From positions 1 to 59,884 of the forward strand of contig NZ_NIQC01000015.1 in NCBI RefSeq assembly GCF_002216005.1: 59,884 nt of DNA, given 5' to 3'. Positions within the stretch are counted from its first letter, which is position 1. The number at the start of each line of letters is the position of its first letter. Shown here in pieces: positions 43,737 through 53,551 of this stretch. A program made the position numbers and the translations under genes. The notes under the pieces were generated by a model. It saw only the letters and a list, made by a program, of their open reading frames with translations, had not been told where the DNA came from and ran no database searches. This DNA is from Natranaerobius trueperi (lineage in GTDB: Bacteria > Bacillota > Natranaerobiia > Natranaerobiales > Natranaerobiaceae).

Positions 43737-45449
43737 ATGGCAGATCTTAAAAGTTTAGTTACAACACTTTCAAGAATTGATGGAAAAGGTTATAAAGCCT
43801 ACAAAGATATTCAGGGGAACTTTTCATATCCTGAGGGTGGTAAATTATTTATAGATTATGTACAAGGAGACCCATTTGCAAGTCCATCGAGGCTTAGATT
43901 TAGAGTACCTATAAATCAAGCTGGTTTTGATCAAAAGTTCTTTTTAAATAAAAGTAGAAAGATAGCCTTTGAGGATTATTTGACAAGAGCATTTAATAAA
44001 GCAACACGTAATGTAAAAAGTAATAGAGGGACTGGAAAAAGTGGGATGATAGCCATTGATTCAGGAGGACAAGAAGTTCTTGAGAGATCTTCTATGGTTG
44101 TTACTAAAGACTATGTTGAAGCAAGATTTGTTGTAGGTCTTCCTGCACAAGGTAGAAAGATATTAGGAAAGCAAGCTATACAAATGTTTGAAAAGGAAAT
44201 ACCCAAGATTGTATCTGATTCTTTATATTTAAATTCATTAAGTGTTAATGAATTAGAAGAACATATTGCTGTAAATGAAGATCAAGATGCATTACGAGAA
44301 TATCTTTCAAAAAATAATTATATCGCATTTATTGGTAACGGAGCTATTTTACCAAGAATCAGTGGTATTGATGATCGTCCTCTAAAAGATGATAAAGTTA
44401 TTCCTTTTGAATCACCAGAAAGTCTGCAAGGAGAAGTTGAGTTACCTAATAGAGGAAAAGTTAAAGGAATGCTACTTAAAGAAGGAGTCAACCTTATAGT
44501 AGGTGGTGGTTATCACGGTAAGTCTACTCTATTGAACGCTATAGAACGCGGTGTTTATAACCATATACCAGACGATGGTAGAGAGTTAGTTGTCTCACGT
44601 GAAGAATCTGTTAAAATTAGAGCTGAAGATGGGCGTAGAGTAGAGAAGGTTGATATAAGTCCATTTATTAATAACTTACCCCATGGAGCAGATACACGTA
44701 GATTTTCAACAGAAGATGCTAGTGGAAGTACCTCACAAGCGGCTAATATTATGGAAGCTTTAGAAGTTGGTTCTAGAGTATTGCTATTAGATGAAGATAC
44801 CTCTGCAACAAACTTTATGATTAGAGATGTTAGAATGCAAGAACTAGTTGCTAAAAATAAGGAACCTATTACACCTTTAATTGATAAGATAAGGGCATTG
44901 CATGCGGAATTGAATGTTAGTACTGTTATTGTTGTTGGAGGTTCTGGAGACTACTTTGATGTGGCAGACAACGTGATTATGATGGATCATTATCGCCCAT
45001 ATGAAGTTACTGATGAAGCTCACAAAATTGCTTCAAACCATGAAACATACCGTAAAAAAGAAGGCGGTACCAGTTTTGGTAAATTGACATCACGATATCC
45101 AACTAAAAAATGCCTTGATCCAATTAAAGGTAAGAAAAGAAAAGTAGCAGCAAAAAGTCTCAATCAAATACAATATGGTAAACAAAATATCTTATTAAAT
45201 GAAGTCGAACAATTACTAGATGAAAGTCAGACTCGTGCTATAGGTGATGCAATATTTTATGTATATAAATTTTATCTAGATAGTAATATGACATTACAAC
45301 AAATAGTAGATCAAGTAATCAGTGATATAGATAAAAAAGGGCTAGATGTATTGTCAGGTTTTGATGGACATCCAGGTGACTATGCAGGGTTTCGTCCTTT
45401 TGAATTAGCGGCTGCTATTAATCGAATCAGAAGTTTGGTCATTAAGTAA
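43737..45449 (+). CDS. Predicted ABC-class ATPase (PF09818-like)
   Basis: A soluble ATPase of the family often labelled 'ABC_ATPase'. Walker A is VGGGYHGKSTLLNAIERGV (about 256-274). A signature-like segment is ASGSTSQAANIMEAL (about 328) and Walker B is RVLLLDEDTSATNFMIRD (about 347-364). The N-terminal ~200 residues are the family's own domain (YLTRAFNKATRNVKSNRGTGKSGM). There are no membrane helices and no permease nearby, so it is not a transporter subunit. Biological role unknown; similarity is to nucleic-acid-type ABC proteins. It heads a module with a PP2C-type phosphatase and a small P-loop protein. ATG after GGAGGTGAG. Confidence 0.85.
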   Translation: MADLKSLVTTLSRIDGKGYKAYKDIQGNFSYPEGGKLFIDYVQGDPFASPSRLRFRVPINQAGFDQKFFLNKSRKIAFEDYLTRAFNKATRNVKSNRGTGKSGMIAIDSGGQEVLERSSMVVTKDYVEARFVVGLPAQGRKILGKQAIQMFEKEIPKIVSDSLYLNSLSVNELEEHIAVNEDQDALREYLSKNNYIAFIGNGAILPRISGIDDRPLKDDKVIPFESPESLQGEVELPNRGKVKGMLLKEGVNLIVGGGYHGKSTLLNAIERGVYNHIPDDGRELVVSREESVKIRAEDGRRVEKVDISPFINNLPHGADTRRFSTEDASGSTSQAANIMEALEVGSRVLLLDEDTSATNFMIRDVRMQELVAKNKEPITPLIDKIRALHAELNVSTVIVVGGSGDYFDVADNVIMMDHYRPYEVTDEAHKIASNHETYRKKEGGTSFGKLTSRYPTKKCLDPIKGKKRKVAAKSLNQIQYGKQNILLNEVEQLLDESQTRAIGDAIFYVYKFYLDSNMTLQQIVDQVISDIDKKGLDVLSGFDGHPGDYAGFRPFELAAAINRIRSLVIK

Positions 45450-45475
45450 ATTGAGAAGGGAAGGGGATTCTGCAA

Positions 45476-46174
45476 GTGAAAGTAGAAATTACAACAGATA
45501 AAATTCCTAAATATGCATCTGGTGAAAGTGGCGATAGCTTTGAAATAGTAGAAAGGCCCCAGGGGGGAGTAAGTGCAATTTTAGCAGATGGCCAAGGTAG
45601 CGGGAAGTCAGCTAAACTAACTAGTAATATGGTAGCTTCAAAAGCTTCTACTTTGATAGCTGACGGAACACGAGATGGAGCAGTTGCAAGAGCAACTCAT
45701 GATTTCCTTTTTGCTCAAAAAAGAGGAAGAGTTTCTGCTACACTAACTTTATTGTCTTGTGATTTACGTACTAATACTTTAGTTATTTCTAGGAACACTA
45801 ATTGTCCTACAATTGTTAAACGAGCTGAAAAAACTCAGATATTAAAAGAATCTGTAAAACCTATTGGTTTTCACAATTTTGTAAAACCTACTATCGATGA
45901 GATACCAATTCAACCTGGAACTATAGTAATAGCTTTTACTGATGGGATATATCATTCTGGGCGAAAATTTAATAATCAAATTACTCTTGAGGAAATCGCA
46001 AATGTAGCATCAACGCATCAATATATTACTGATATCAGTCGAGAAATCTTAAATTTAGGGTTATCTAAAGATAAAAATAGACCGCAGGACGATATGTCGG
46101 TACTTGTGCTTGGGATTTTTTCTGATGAAAGTAAACATAAACCTAGAAGTGTTCGTGTAAGTTATTCTTACTAA
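45476..46174 (+). CDS. SpoIIE-type PP2C serine/threonine phosphatase
   Basis: The whole 232-residue protein is one SpoIIE/PPM catalytic domain. Metal-binding motifs: SGDSFEI (about 18-24), AILADGQGSGKSAKL (about 34-48), FTDGIYHSGR (about 153) and the final NRPQDDMSVLVLG (about 201). All key Asp residues are present. It has no sensory, membrane or kinase domain, so it resembles a cytosolic single-domain phosphatase such as those paired with STAS anti-anti-sigma proteins, but no such partner is adjacent. It is 26 bp after the ABC-type ATPase gene. GTG start after AAGGGGATT. Confidence 0.85.
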   Translation: MKVEITTDKIPKYASGESGDSFEIVERPQGGVSAILADGQGSGKSAKLTSNMVASKASTLIADGTRDGAVARATHDFLFAQKRGRVSATLTLLSCDLRTNTLVISRNTNCPTIVKRAEKTQILKESVKPIGFHNFVKPTIDEIPIQPGTIVIAFTDGIYHSGRKFNNQITLEEIANVASTHQYITDISREILNLGLSKDKNRPQDDMSVLVLGIFSDESKHKPRSVRVSYSY

Positions 46175-46200
46175 ATAATTTATAGGAGGAATATATAAAC

Positions 46201-46572
46201 TTGAATTTTAAATCAGAGTTAATAGGGGTTTGTGGAAATTGTGCCTCTGGAAAAACTACTTTAGTTGATGGACTTTTAGCTATGGGTTATCAGGCAGTAA
46301 ACATTCCTCAGGAGCATTCTGTATCTAAAACTCTTTGGAAAAGAAAAAATCCTGATTTTTTAGTTGTCCTTATTTGTACTTTAAAAACAGCTAAAAAAAG
46401 AAGAAATATTTCTTGGGGTGAAGAACGATTACGGGTGCAACGTAAAAGATTAAGTGATGCCATTCAAAATTGTAACTTATATCTTCCTACTGATGATTTA
46501 ACGATACCTGATGTCCTTTTAAAAACTGTTGCATCTATAACAAAATCTTATGAGCAAAAAAGTATGAATTGA
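46201..46572 (+). CDS. Small P-loop nucleotide-binding protein, function unknown
   Basis: Residues 8-18 give a P-loop, IGVCGNCASGKTTLVDGL, near the N-terminus, and FLVVLICTLKTAKKRR could be a Walker B-like strand plus arginine-rich segment. At 123 residues it is smaller than standard kinases. The rest shows no specific family that I recognise. TTG start after AGGAGGAATA. It is the third gene of the ATPase-phosphatase module; its stop overlaps the secD promoter. Confidence 0.72.
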   Translation: MNFKSELIGVCGNCASGKTTLVDGLLAMGYQAVNIPQEHSVSKTLWKRKNPDFLVVLICTLKTAKKRRNISWGEERLRVQRKRLSDAIQNCNLYLPTDDLTIPDVLLKTVASITKSYEQKSMN

Positions 46573-46598
46573 CACTTATATAAATAAATAGGTATAAT
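46569..46598 (+). promoter_or_regulatory. Consensus sigma-A promoter of secDF
   Basis: TTGACA (46569-46574), an 18-nt spacer and TATAAT (46593-46598): both boxes perfect. It overlaps the stop codon of the small P-loop gene and lies 36 bp before the secD ATG. Confidence 0.85.
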
Positions 46599-46634
46599 GC
46601 CTGTACAATGCTCTAAACAAGGAGAGTTAGTGAT

Positions 46635-47912
46635 ATGATAAGATGGAAAAAAATAACGATGTTAATGATGGTTTTATTAATTGTTTCAGTTGCAAGTTTT
46701 GCAGTTTACTCATATGCCACTAATAATATTAATTTAGGCTTAGATTTGGCTGGAGGAGTATATGTTCTATTAGAAGCAGATGATGTTGAAGGAGACGACA
46801 CTGATGATGCTATAGATCGCGCTTTAACAATCATTAGATCTAGAGTTGATGAGTTAGGAGTGTCTGAACCAGTTGTTCAGCGAGAAGGCCAAGACAGAAT
46901 ACGTGTGGAATTAGCGGGTGAAGATATTGACCGTGATAGAGCAATGGAAGTGATCGGAAGAACAGCAAGACTGGAATTCTATGGCCCTGAAATTTATTAT
47001 GATTTAGATCTTGACGAAGATGAAACCATAGAAAATTTAGATGAATTAGGTTATAGTCCTTTAGTAACGGGGGATCATCTTGAGGATGCAGGAGTAGGCT
47101 ATGGTCCTCAAGGACAACCCTATGTAAGTATCGATTTTACATCTGAAGGGGCACGCTTGTTTCAACAAGCAACAGAACAAAATGTAGGGGAGCCTATTGT
47201 AATAGTATTAGATGGAGAAGTAGTATCAGCTCCCAATGTTCGTAATGTTATTCGTAAGGGAGAAGCAATGATTGATGGTATGGCATCTGTTGAAGAGGCG
47301 AACGATGTAGCACTAATGCTTAGATCAGGAGCTTTACCAGTTTCGTTAATCGAACTAGAAACAAGAACAATAGGACCAAGTTTAGGAGAAGATCTACGAG
47401 AACAGAGTTTAACAGCTGGGATTATTGGTTTTTCATTAGTATTAGTCTTTATGATAATTATGTATCGTTTACCAGGCCTTATGTCAAATATTGCGCTAAT
47501 AGTATATATTACATTAGTCTTTGGATTTTTAGTTCACTTAGGTGCTACATTTACTTTACCAGGTATTGCCGGACTGATCTTATCAGTCGGGATGGCGGTA
47601 GATGCGAATATAATTATATTTGAAAGAATTAAAGAAGAAATAAATAATGGTAAAACGCTAAGGGTTTCAGTAGAATCGGGTTTTAAGCGTGGTATAAAAA
47701 CCATCCTTGACTCAAATGTGACAACTTTAATTGCTGCTGCAGTATTGTTTTATTTTGGAACAGGACCAATCCAAGGTTTTGCAGTAACTTTATCTACAGG
47801 AATTATAGCAAGTATGATAACTGCAGTTTTATTTACTCGTTTAGTGTTGAAACTTTTAGTAGCTACTGGATTAGTTAAAAACGTAAAATATTTTGGCGTG
47901 CAAAGGAGTTAG
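46635..47912 (+). CDS. secD: Protein translocase subunit SecD
   Basis: Proton-driven helper of Sec export. N-terminal transmembrane helix (about 8-28), then the large extracytoplasmic P1 domain, strongly acidic (DDVEGDDTDDAIDRAL), starting with NLGLDLAGGVYVLLEAD. Then come IVIVLDGEVVSAPNVR and a five-helix membrane part ending in FTRLVLKLLVATG, with SVGMAVDANIIIFERIKEE. Length 425, a short SecD as in many Firmicutes with separate SecF. Confidence 0.95.
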   Translation: MIRWKKITMLMMVLLIVSVASFAVYSYATNNINLGLDLAGGVYVLLEADDVEGDDTDDAIDRALTIIRSRVDELGVSEPVVQREGQDRIRVELAGEDIDRDRAMEVIGRTARLEFYGPEIYYDLDLDEDETIENLDELGYSPLVTGDHLEDAGVGYGPQGQPYVSIDFTSEGARLFQQATEQNVGEPIVIVLDGEVVSAPNVRNVIRKGEAMIDGMASVEEANDVALMLRSGALPVSLIELETRTIGPSLGEDLREQSLTAGIIGFSLVLVFMIIMYRLPGLMSNIALIVYITLVFGFLVHLGATFTLPGIAGLILSVGMAVDANIIIFERIKEEINNGKTLRVSVESGFKRGIKTILDSNVTTLIAAAVLFYFGTGPIQGFAVTLSTGIIASMITAVLFTRLVLKLLVATGLVKNVKYFGVQRS

Positions 47913-47916
47913 TCAT

Positions 47917-48819
47917 ATGGAGATTATAACCAAGAGAAAAATGTGGTTTTTGGTATCTTTAGTCATTGTTATAATTGGTTTTGGTTCTTTGATATTAAAT
48001 GGTTTGAATTTGGGGATTGACTTTACTGGGGGCACTATTCTTCATGTTTCTTTAGGTGAAGAATATGAGGTAGAAGAAGTACGTGATGTTTTAGAGGATT
48101 TTGGTTTAGAGGACAGTGTGATTCAGCAAGCAACTGATTCTCAAGGAGAAACTTCTGAGGTCATTATAAGAACTACTTCGCTACAAGAACAAGAACGAAA
48201 TGAAATTATAGAAGGTTTACGTGGAAACTGGCCACAAATTGAAGATGAGGATGTGTTGAGATCAGCTAACGTAGGGGCTACTATTGGCGATGAATTGAGA
48301 TCACAAGCTATTTGGTCTTTATTAATAGCATCAATTGGAATGATAGCTTATATTAGTTATCGATTTGAATTTAGTTTTGCTATATCTGCTATTGTTGCTA
48401 TTTTACATGATGCTTTTATAGTATTAACGATATTCTCCTTATTCCAAATTGAAATTAATAGTCCCTTTATTGCGGCTGTATTAACAATTATAGGTTATTC
48501 AATCAATGATACAATAGTTATTTTTGATAGAATTAGAGAAACCTTACAATTAGAAAAGAAATTACCTTTAAATGATGTGATAACTACAAGTATTAGTAAA
48601 ACTTTAACACGGTCTTTAAATACATCAGGAACCACTACATTAGTTCTACTAAGTTTATTAATTTTTGGTGGAGTGACGTTACGTCCGTTTATTTTGGCTT
48701 TATTAATTGGTGTTATTAGTGGAACTTATTCATCTGTTTTTATAGCTTCAAATGTATGGTCAACTTTATCAGAAAAGATGGGGTCCCAGTACGGAAATAG
48801 GAAAAAAAGTACTAGCTAG
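47917..48819 (+). CDS. secF: Protein translocase subunit SecF
   Basis: Partner of SecD. NLGIDFTGGTILHVSL after the first helix is the SecF signature, and the membrane half has VGATIGDELRSQA, LHDAFIVLTIFSLF, IIGYSINDTIVIFDRIRE. 300 residues from ATG 47917 (AAAGGAGTTAGT upstream); an earlier in-frame start at 47893 lies within secD. It is 4 bp from the secD stop. Confidence 0.95.
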   Translation: MEIITKRKMWFLVSLVIVIIGFGSLILNGLNLGIDFTGGTILHVSLGEEYEVEEVRDVLEDFGLEDSVIQQATDSQGETSEVIIRTTSLQEQERNEIIEGLRGNWPQIEDEDVLRSANVGATIGDELRSQAIWSLLIASIGMIAYISYRFEFSFAISAIVAILHDAFIVLTIFSLFQIEINSPFIAAVLTIIGYSINDTIVIFDRIRETLQLEKKLPLNDVITTSISKTLTRSLNTSGTTTLVLLSLLIFGGVTLRPFILALLIGVISGTYSSVFIASNVWSTLSEKMGSQYGNRKKSTS

Positions 48820-48854
48820 ATAAAGAGAGTTTCTGATTAGTGAGGGATTTTAAT

Positions 48855-51299
48855 ATGGTAGCAAATAAATTAACTTCTTGGAATATGAGAGTTGAATATA
48901 CTGATCTGATACAAGATTTGGCTCTAGAATGTAGTGTGTCACCTGTATTAGCTCAATTACTAGTGAATAGGGGACTAACAAAAAAAGAGGAAATCAACTC
49001 TTTTTTATCCCCTTCACTAGATGAACTTGAATCACCCTGGTTGTTAGATGATATACAGATAGGTGTTGATTTAATTCAGCAAGCTTTAGACGATAAAAAA
49101 TCTATTTTGATTTTTGGTGACTATGATGCTGACGGGGTTACATCAACAGCTCTTTTATACGATTATCTAACAAAATTTAATGATCGAATTAATTATTTTA
49201 TTCCAGATCGGTTTGCAGATGGATATGGATTAAGTGAATCAGGAATCACAAAAGCACTGAAATTATACCCAGATACTTCTTTAATTATAACAGTTGACTG
49301 TGGTATTAGTTCTTGTAAAGAAGTTTCATGGTTAAAAGAAAAAGGCATAAATGTAGTTATAACCGACCACCATGAGCAATTAAATGAACTACCAAGTGCA
49401 GATGCTATCTTAAACCCTAAAAGAGTTAACTCTTGTTATCCATTTTCTTCATTAGCTGGAGTAGGTGTTGCTTTTAAGCTGGTTTTGGCTCTAGCAGATA
49501 GTTCTAAAGCAATGACTATTAAACAGTTATGCGAAAATTATTTAGATTTAGTAGCAGTTGGTACTATAGCAGATCTAGTACCGTTAAAACATGAAAATAG
49601 AATTTTAGTTAGTCATGGGTTAAGTAAAATTGGTTCTAATAGAGTTGGATTTAAATCTATGCTTGAAAAATTAAATTTACTAGAACAAAAACTGACCACA
49701 GGCCAGGTTGGTTTTTTATTAGGACCTAGAATTAATGCTGCTGGTAGACTAGCCTCTGCAAGTGATGCAGTTAGATTATTGGTTACAGATGATTATGATG
49801 AAGCACAAACTTTAGCTGAGAAACTCGATACAGAAAATAGAGAGCGACGAACTGTTGAACAGGAAATAACTAAAGAAGCTAATGAAATAATAGTAGATAA
49901 TAATAAGACATCGAAATCAAAAGTTTTAGTTCTTTACGGAAAAGACTGGCATGAAGGAGTAATTGGTATAGTAGCCTCACGATTACTTGAAAAATATCAT
50001 CGTCCAGTTATTGTTTTAACTTTGGATAATAACGGAGTAGCTAAAGGATCTTGTAGAAGTATTGAGGGATTTCATATTGCAGAAGCGTTGCAAGAATGTA
50101 GTGATATTATTGAAAAGTACGGTGGACACGAACTTGCAGCGGGCTTATCGATAAAAGTAGAAAATATTGAGGAATTTGAACAAAGGATAAACCAACTTGC
50201 AGATAAATGGTTGACAGAAAATGACTTAATTCCTACTGTTGATATAGAAATGATGGTACCTGAGGAAATTTTATCTCGGGAATTAGCAGAAGAAATACAA
50301 CAATTAGAACCTTTCGGTATAGGAAATCCTCAACCGATATTAGGATGTAACTCTATAATAGTTGCTTCTACTAAAATTGTTGGTAAAAATAATGAACACC
50401 TTCAGGTTAAATTTAAGGGAAGTGGAAGTTTATTAGATGGGATTTGGTTTCGTGGTAATGAAAAGTTAACCCACAATCTAGAAGAGAACACACCTTCTAA
50501 GGCAGCTTTTATTCCTAAAATATCTACTTGGAACTCTAAATGGGGAAAACTTAGTTTACAGATATGTGATTTACAATGTGACGAAACTTCTAATAAATTG
50601 ATAGACTTTCGAAATAAAAGTGATAAATATTCAAGTCTTAATTTATTAATTAAAAGAAATTATATACCAGTTATTTTGACTAACACTCGTCAACAAAAAG
50701 AATTTTTATCTTCTAAATTTGTCGATTGTTATGTTGTTAGAGCAACAGATGTCCCTTTTGAGTTAAGTGAAGAAAATGTTCTTTTGATTTTGTATGATTT
50801 ACCCTATGATCCATCTATCGTTAGAAAATGGATTGAAACTATTAAACCAAAATCTGTGTGTCTTTTGTATAACCATTTTGATGTTGATTATAACAGTAAG
50901 CTATGGAGAGTTACGATACCATATGGACAAGAGTTACAAAAAGTGTATGAAAAAATGCAAAATGAGTTCAAATTTCAGACTGTAACAAAGGGAAATTTTA
51001 AGAAATGGTTATATGAACAAAATTCTGGAGTTACAAAACGATGGGTTGAATCAGTTATTGAAATTTTTAAAGAATTGGGTTTGATATACTTAGAGGATAA
51101 TAAGGTGAAAATAAAAGAAACTGAAAATAGGGTTGATTTCTCAAATTCCAACAAGTTTTTAAGTGAACAACAGCTTATAAAAAATATACGCAAGTGGGAA
51201 CAATGCTTTTTAAGTGGAAGTAATTCTGCAATATATATGCTACTATATGAAAACAAAGCACTTTTAGAAGTATGTGCTCATTCAATTGAAAAAAATTAA
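48855..51299 (+). CDS. recJ: Single-stranded-DNA-specific exonuclease RecJ
   Basis: 5'-3' exonuclease of recombination and repair. DHH phosphoesterase motifs: GDYDADGVTSTALLYDYL (about 93-110), TVDCGISS, ITDHHEQ (about 165-171), and DHHA1 motif GGHELAAGLSI (about 423). OB-fold and a long C-terminal extension follow, common in Firmicute RecJ (814 residues). ATG 48855 is chosen because GAGGG precedes it; GTG 48840 lies before that site. It is about 35 bp after secF, a common gene order (secD-secF-recJ-rel). Confidence 0.93.
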   Translation: MVANKLTSWNMRVEYTDLIQDLALECSVSPVLAQLLVNRGLTKKEEINSFLSPSLDELESPWLLDDIQIGVDLIQQALDDKKSILIFGDYDADGVTSTALLYDYLTKFNDRINYFIPDRFADGYGLSESGITKALKLYPDTSLIITVDCGISSCKEVSWLKEKGINVVITDHHEQLNELPSADAILNPKRVNSCYPFSSLAGVGVAFKLVLALADSSKAMTIKQLCENYLDLVAVGTIADLVPLKHENRILVSHGLSKIGSNRVGFKSMLEKLNLLEQKLTTGQVGFLLGPRINAAGRLASASDAVRLLVTDDYDEAQTLAEKLDTENRERRTVEQEITKEANEIIVDNNKTSKSKVLVLYGKDWHEGVIGIVASRLLEKYHRPVIVLTLDNNGVAKGSCRSIEGFHIAEALQECSDIIEKYGGHELAAGLSIKVENIEEFEQRINQLADKWLTENDLIPTVDIEMMVPEEILSRELAEEIQQLEPFGIGNPQPILGCNSIIVASTKIVGKNNEHLQVKFKGSGSLLDGIWFRGNEKLTHNLEENTPSKAAFIPKISTWNSKWGKLSLQICDLQCDETSNKLIDFRNKSDKYSSLNLLIKRNYIPVILTNTRQQKEFLSSKFVDCYVVRATDVPFELSEENVLLILYDLPYDPSIVRKWIETIKPKSVCLLYNHFDVDYNSKLWRVTIPYGQELQKVYEKMQNEFKFQTVTKGNFKKWLYEQNSGVTKRWVESVIEIFKELGLIYLEDNKVKIKETENRVDFSNSNKFLSEQQLIKNIRKWEQCFLSGSNSAIYMLLYENKALLEVCAHSIEKN

Positions 51300-51319
51300 A
51301 TTAAAGTTTAGGTAGGGAG

Positions 51320-53527
51320 ATGGATAAATTGTTGAATCCAGACCAACTGTTTTTTACTCTTAAAGAAAAAATAAAATCTTATCAATTTGATGATTCTAAC
51401 TTTGATCTTCTGGATAGAGCGTATGAATATGCTAAGAAACAACATGGGGAACAAAAACGTAGTTCTGGAGAAGACTATATTATACATCCAATAGAAGTAG
51501 CTCTTGTTTTAGCAGAACTTGAATTAGATATAGATAGCATAAGTGCAGGTATACTCCATGATGTAATAGAAGATACCTCTGTAACGAAAGAGGATCTAGA
51601 AGAGAAATTTGGAGATGAAATCGCTTTATTAGTTGATGGGGTTACTAAGCTTAGTAAGTTCAATTTTAAGAGTAAAGAAGAACACCAAGCTGAAAATCTT
51701 CGTAAAATGTTTTTTGCTATGGCGAGTGATATTAGAGTTATATTAATAAAATTAGCAGATAGAACTCACAATATGAGAACATTACAGTATTTACCTGAGA
51801 GAAAACAGAAAGCCACTGCTAAAGAAACTATGGAAATATATGCACCATTAGCAAATCGCCTTGGAATATATAAAATTAAGTGGGAATTAGAAGACCTCGC
51901 TTTCAGATACTTAGAACCAGAACAGTATTATTTTTTAGCTGAAAAAATAGTTCAGAAGAGAAAAGAACGAGAAGAATATATAAAGAAAATTCAGGTAGAT
52001 CTACAAAAAAAATTAGATGAAATGGGGATCGAAGGTGAAATTCAAGGTCGACCAAAACATCTATATAGTATTTATTCTAAAATGCAAAAAACTAGTAAAG
52101 ACCTTAATGAGATCTACGATTTGATAGCTTTAAGAGTTATAGTTAATAATGTAAAAGAATGTTATGCTGTTTTAGGTACTGTTCATACATTGTGGAAGCC
52201 TGTCCCAGGAAGATTTAAAGATTATATTGCCGTTCCTAAGCCTAATATGTATCAATCACTTCATACTACTGTTTTATGTCCTCAAGGTAATTTGGTTGAA
52301 ATTCAAATTAGGACTTGGGATATGCATAGGACTGCTGAATATGGTATTGCAGCACACTGGAGATATAAAGAGGGTAACAATAAAGATGGAAAGTTCGCAC
52401 AAAAAGTCTCTTGGTTTAGACAATTACTAGAGTGGCAACAAGATACTAGTGATGCAAAAGAGTTTATGGAACATCTAAAGGTAGATTTATTTTCTGATGA
52501 AGTTTTTGTCTTCACTCCTAAAGGTGATGTAATAGATCTACCATCAGGTTCTACACCACTAGACTTTGCTTATAGGATTCACACCGATATTGGTAACACT
52601 TGCATAGGAGCAAAAATTAGTGGTCGGATGGTGTCACTAGATTATCAGTTAGATACGGGGGATGTAGTAGAAATTTTAACTTCTAAACAAGCTACTCCAA
52701 GTAGAGACTGGCTCAATATAGTAAAAACATCTCAAGCTAAAAATAAAGTTAGGCAATGGTTTAAGAGACAGAAAAGAGAAGAAAATATTCAACGTGGAAG
52801 AGAAATGATTGAAAAAGAAGTTAAAAAACTTAAAATTTTTCCATTAAAAATTTTAAAGGAAAGCTCCTATCAGCAAAAAGTGATTGAAAGATTTAATATG
52901 AAAAGTTATGAAGATTTACTTGCTGCAGTAGGTTATGGTGGTATTACAGTTAATCAGGTACTTGGCAAATTTCAAGAATTTTTCAAGGAAAATCTAAAAC
53001 GTTCCGAAATTAATACTACTATATCAGAGGACGAAAATCTTTCTAGATATATTGATGAAGAAAAACCTCGGAAAAAGACTAAAGATAGTGTAAAAGTTGA
53101 AGGATTAGAGAATATATCAACTCGCTTTGCAAAATGTTGTCATCCATTGCCAGGGGAAAATATCATTGGTTTTATAACACGCTCAAGAGGGATTACTATT
53201 CATCGATCTGATTGTCAAAATGCTAAACATAGGTTAAAAAATAAAGAAAGTACAGTTCCGGTCTATTGGGATGACGCAACAAACAATAATTTTCAAGTTA
53301 GTATTTTTGTGTATGCATTAGATCGACAAGGAATGGTTCAAGAAATAATGAAAATTTTAGGAGAGTCTAAAATATCAGTGGCAGCTATAAACGCTCGTAC
53401 TGATAATAACCATGTATCTGTTATCAACTTAACTGTTCTAATTCGAAATCATTCTCATTTGCAGTTTGTCATCGACCGATTGCACCAAGTTAAGGATGTG
53501 TTTAAAGTTCAAAGACAAAATCCATGA
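51320..53527 (+). CDS. rel: Bifunctional (p)ppGpp synthetase/hydrolase Rel
   Basis: Stringent-response enzyme. HD hydrolase domain (about 40-150): HPIEVALVLAEL, AGILHDVIEDT, IKLADRTHNMRTL. Synthetase domain (about 240-350) with GRFKDYIAVPKPNMYQSLHTTV. The RFKD (RxKD) form, rather than the acidic ExDD of RelA, fits a bifunctional enzyme. TGS domain (about 390-450): VFVFTPKGDVIDLPSGSTPLDFAY. Zinc-finger region with RFAKCCHPLPGENIIGF, and C-terminal ACT (about 660-735). Length 735. ATG after GGGAGAT. Confidence 0.96.
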   Translation: MDKLLNPDQLFFTLKEKIKSYQFDDSNFDLLDRAYEYAKKQHGEQKRSSGEDYIIHPIEVALVLAELELDIDSISAGILHDVIEDTSVTKEDLEEKFGDEIALLVDGVTKLSKFNFKSKEEHQAENLRKMFFAMASDIRVILIKLADRTHNMRTLQYLPERKQKATAKETMEIYAPLANRLGIYKIKWELEDLAFRYLEPEQYYFLAEKIVQKRKEREEYIKKIQVDLQKKLDEMGIEGEIQGRPKHLYSIYSKMQKTSKDLNEIYDLIALRVIVNNVKECYAVLGTVHTLWKPVPGRFKDYIAVPKPNMYQSLHTTVLCPQGNLVEIQIRTWDMHRTAEYGIAAHWRYKEGNNKDGKFAQKVSWFRQLLEWQQDTSDAKEFMEHLKVDLFSDEVFVFTPKGDVIDLPSGSTPLDFAYRIHTDIGNTCIGAKISGRMVSLDYQLDTGDVVEILTSKQATPSRDWLNIVKTSQAKNKVRQWFKRQKREENIQRGREMIEKEVKKLKIFPLKILKESSYQQKVIERFNMKSYEDLLAAVGYGGITVNQVLGKFQEFFKENLKRSEINTTISEDENLSRYIDEEKPRKKTKDSVKVEGLENISTRFAKCCHPLPGENIIGFITRSRGITIHRSDCQNAKHRLKNKESTVPVYWDDATNNNFQVSIFVYALDRQGMVQEIMKILGESKISVAAINARTDNNHVSVINLTVLIRNHSHLQFVIDRLHQVKDVFKVQRQNP

Positions 53528-53551
53528 TTTCAATGAAAAAAGGGGGATATT

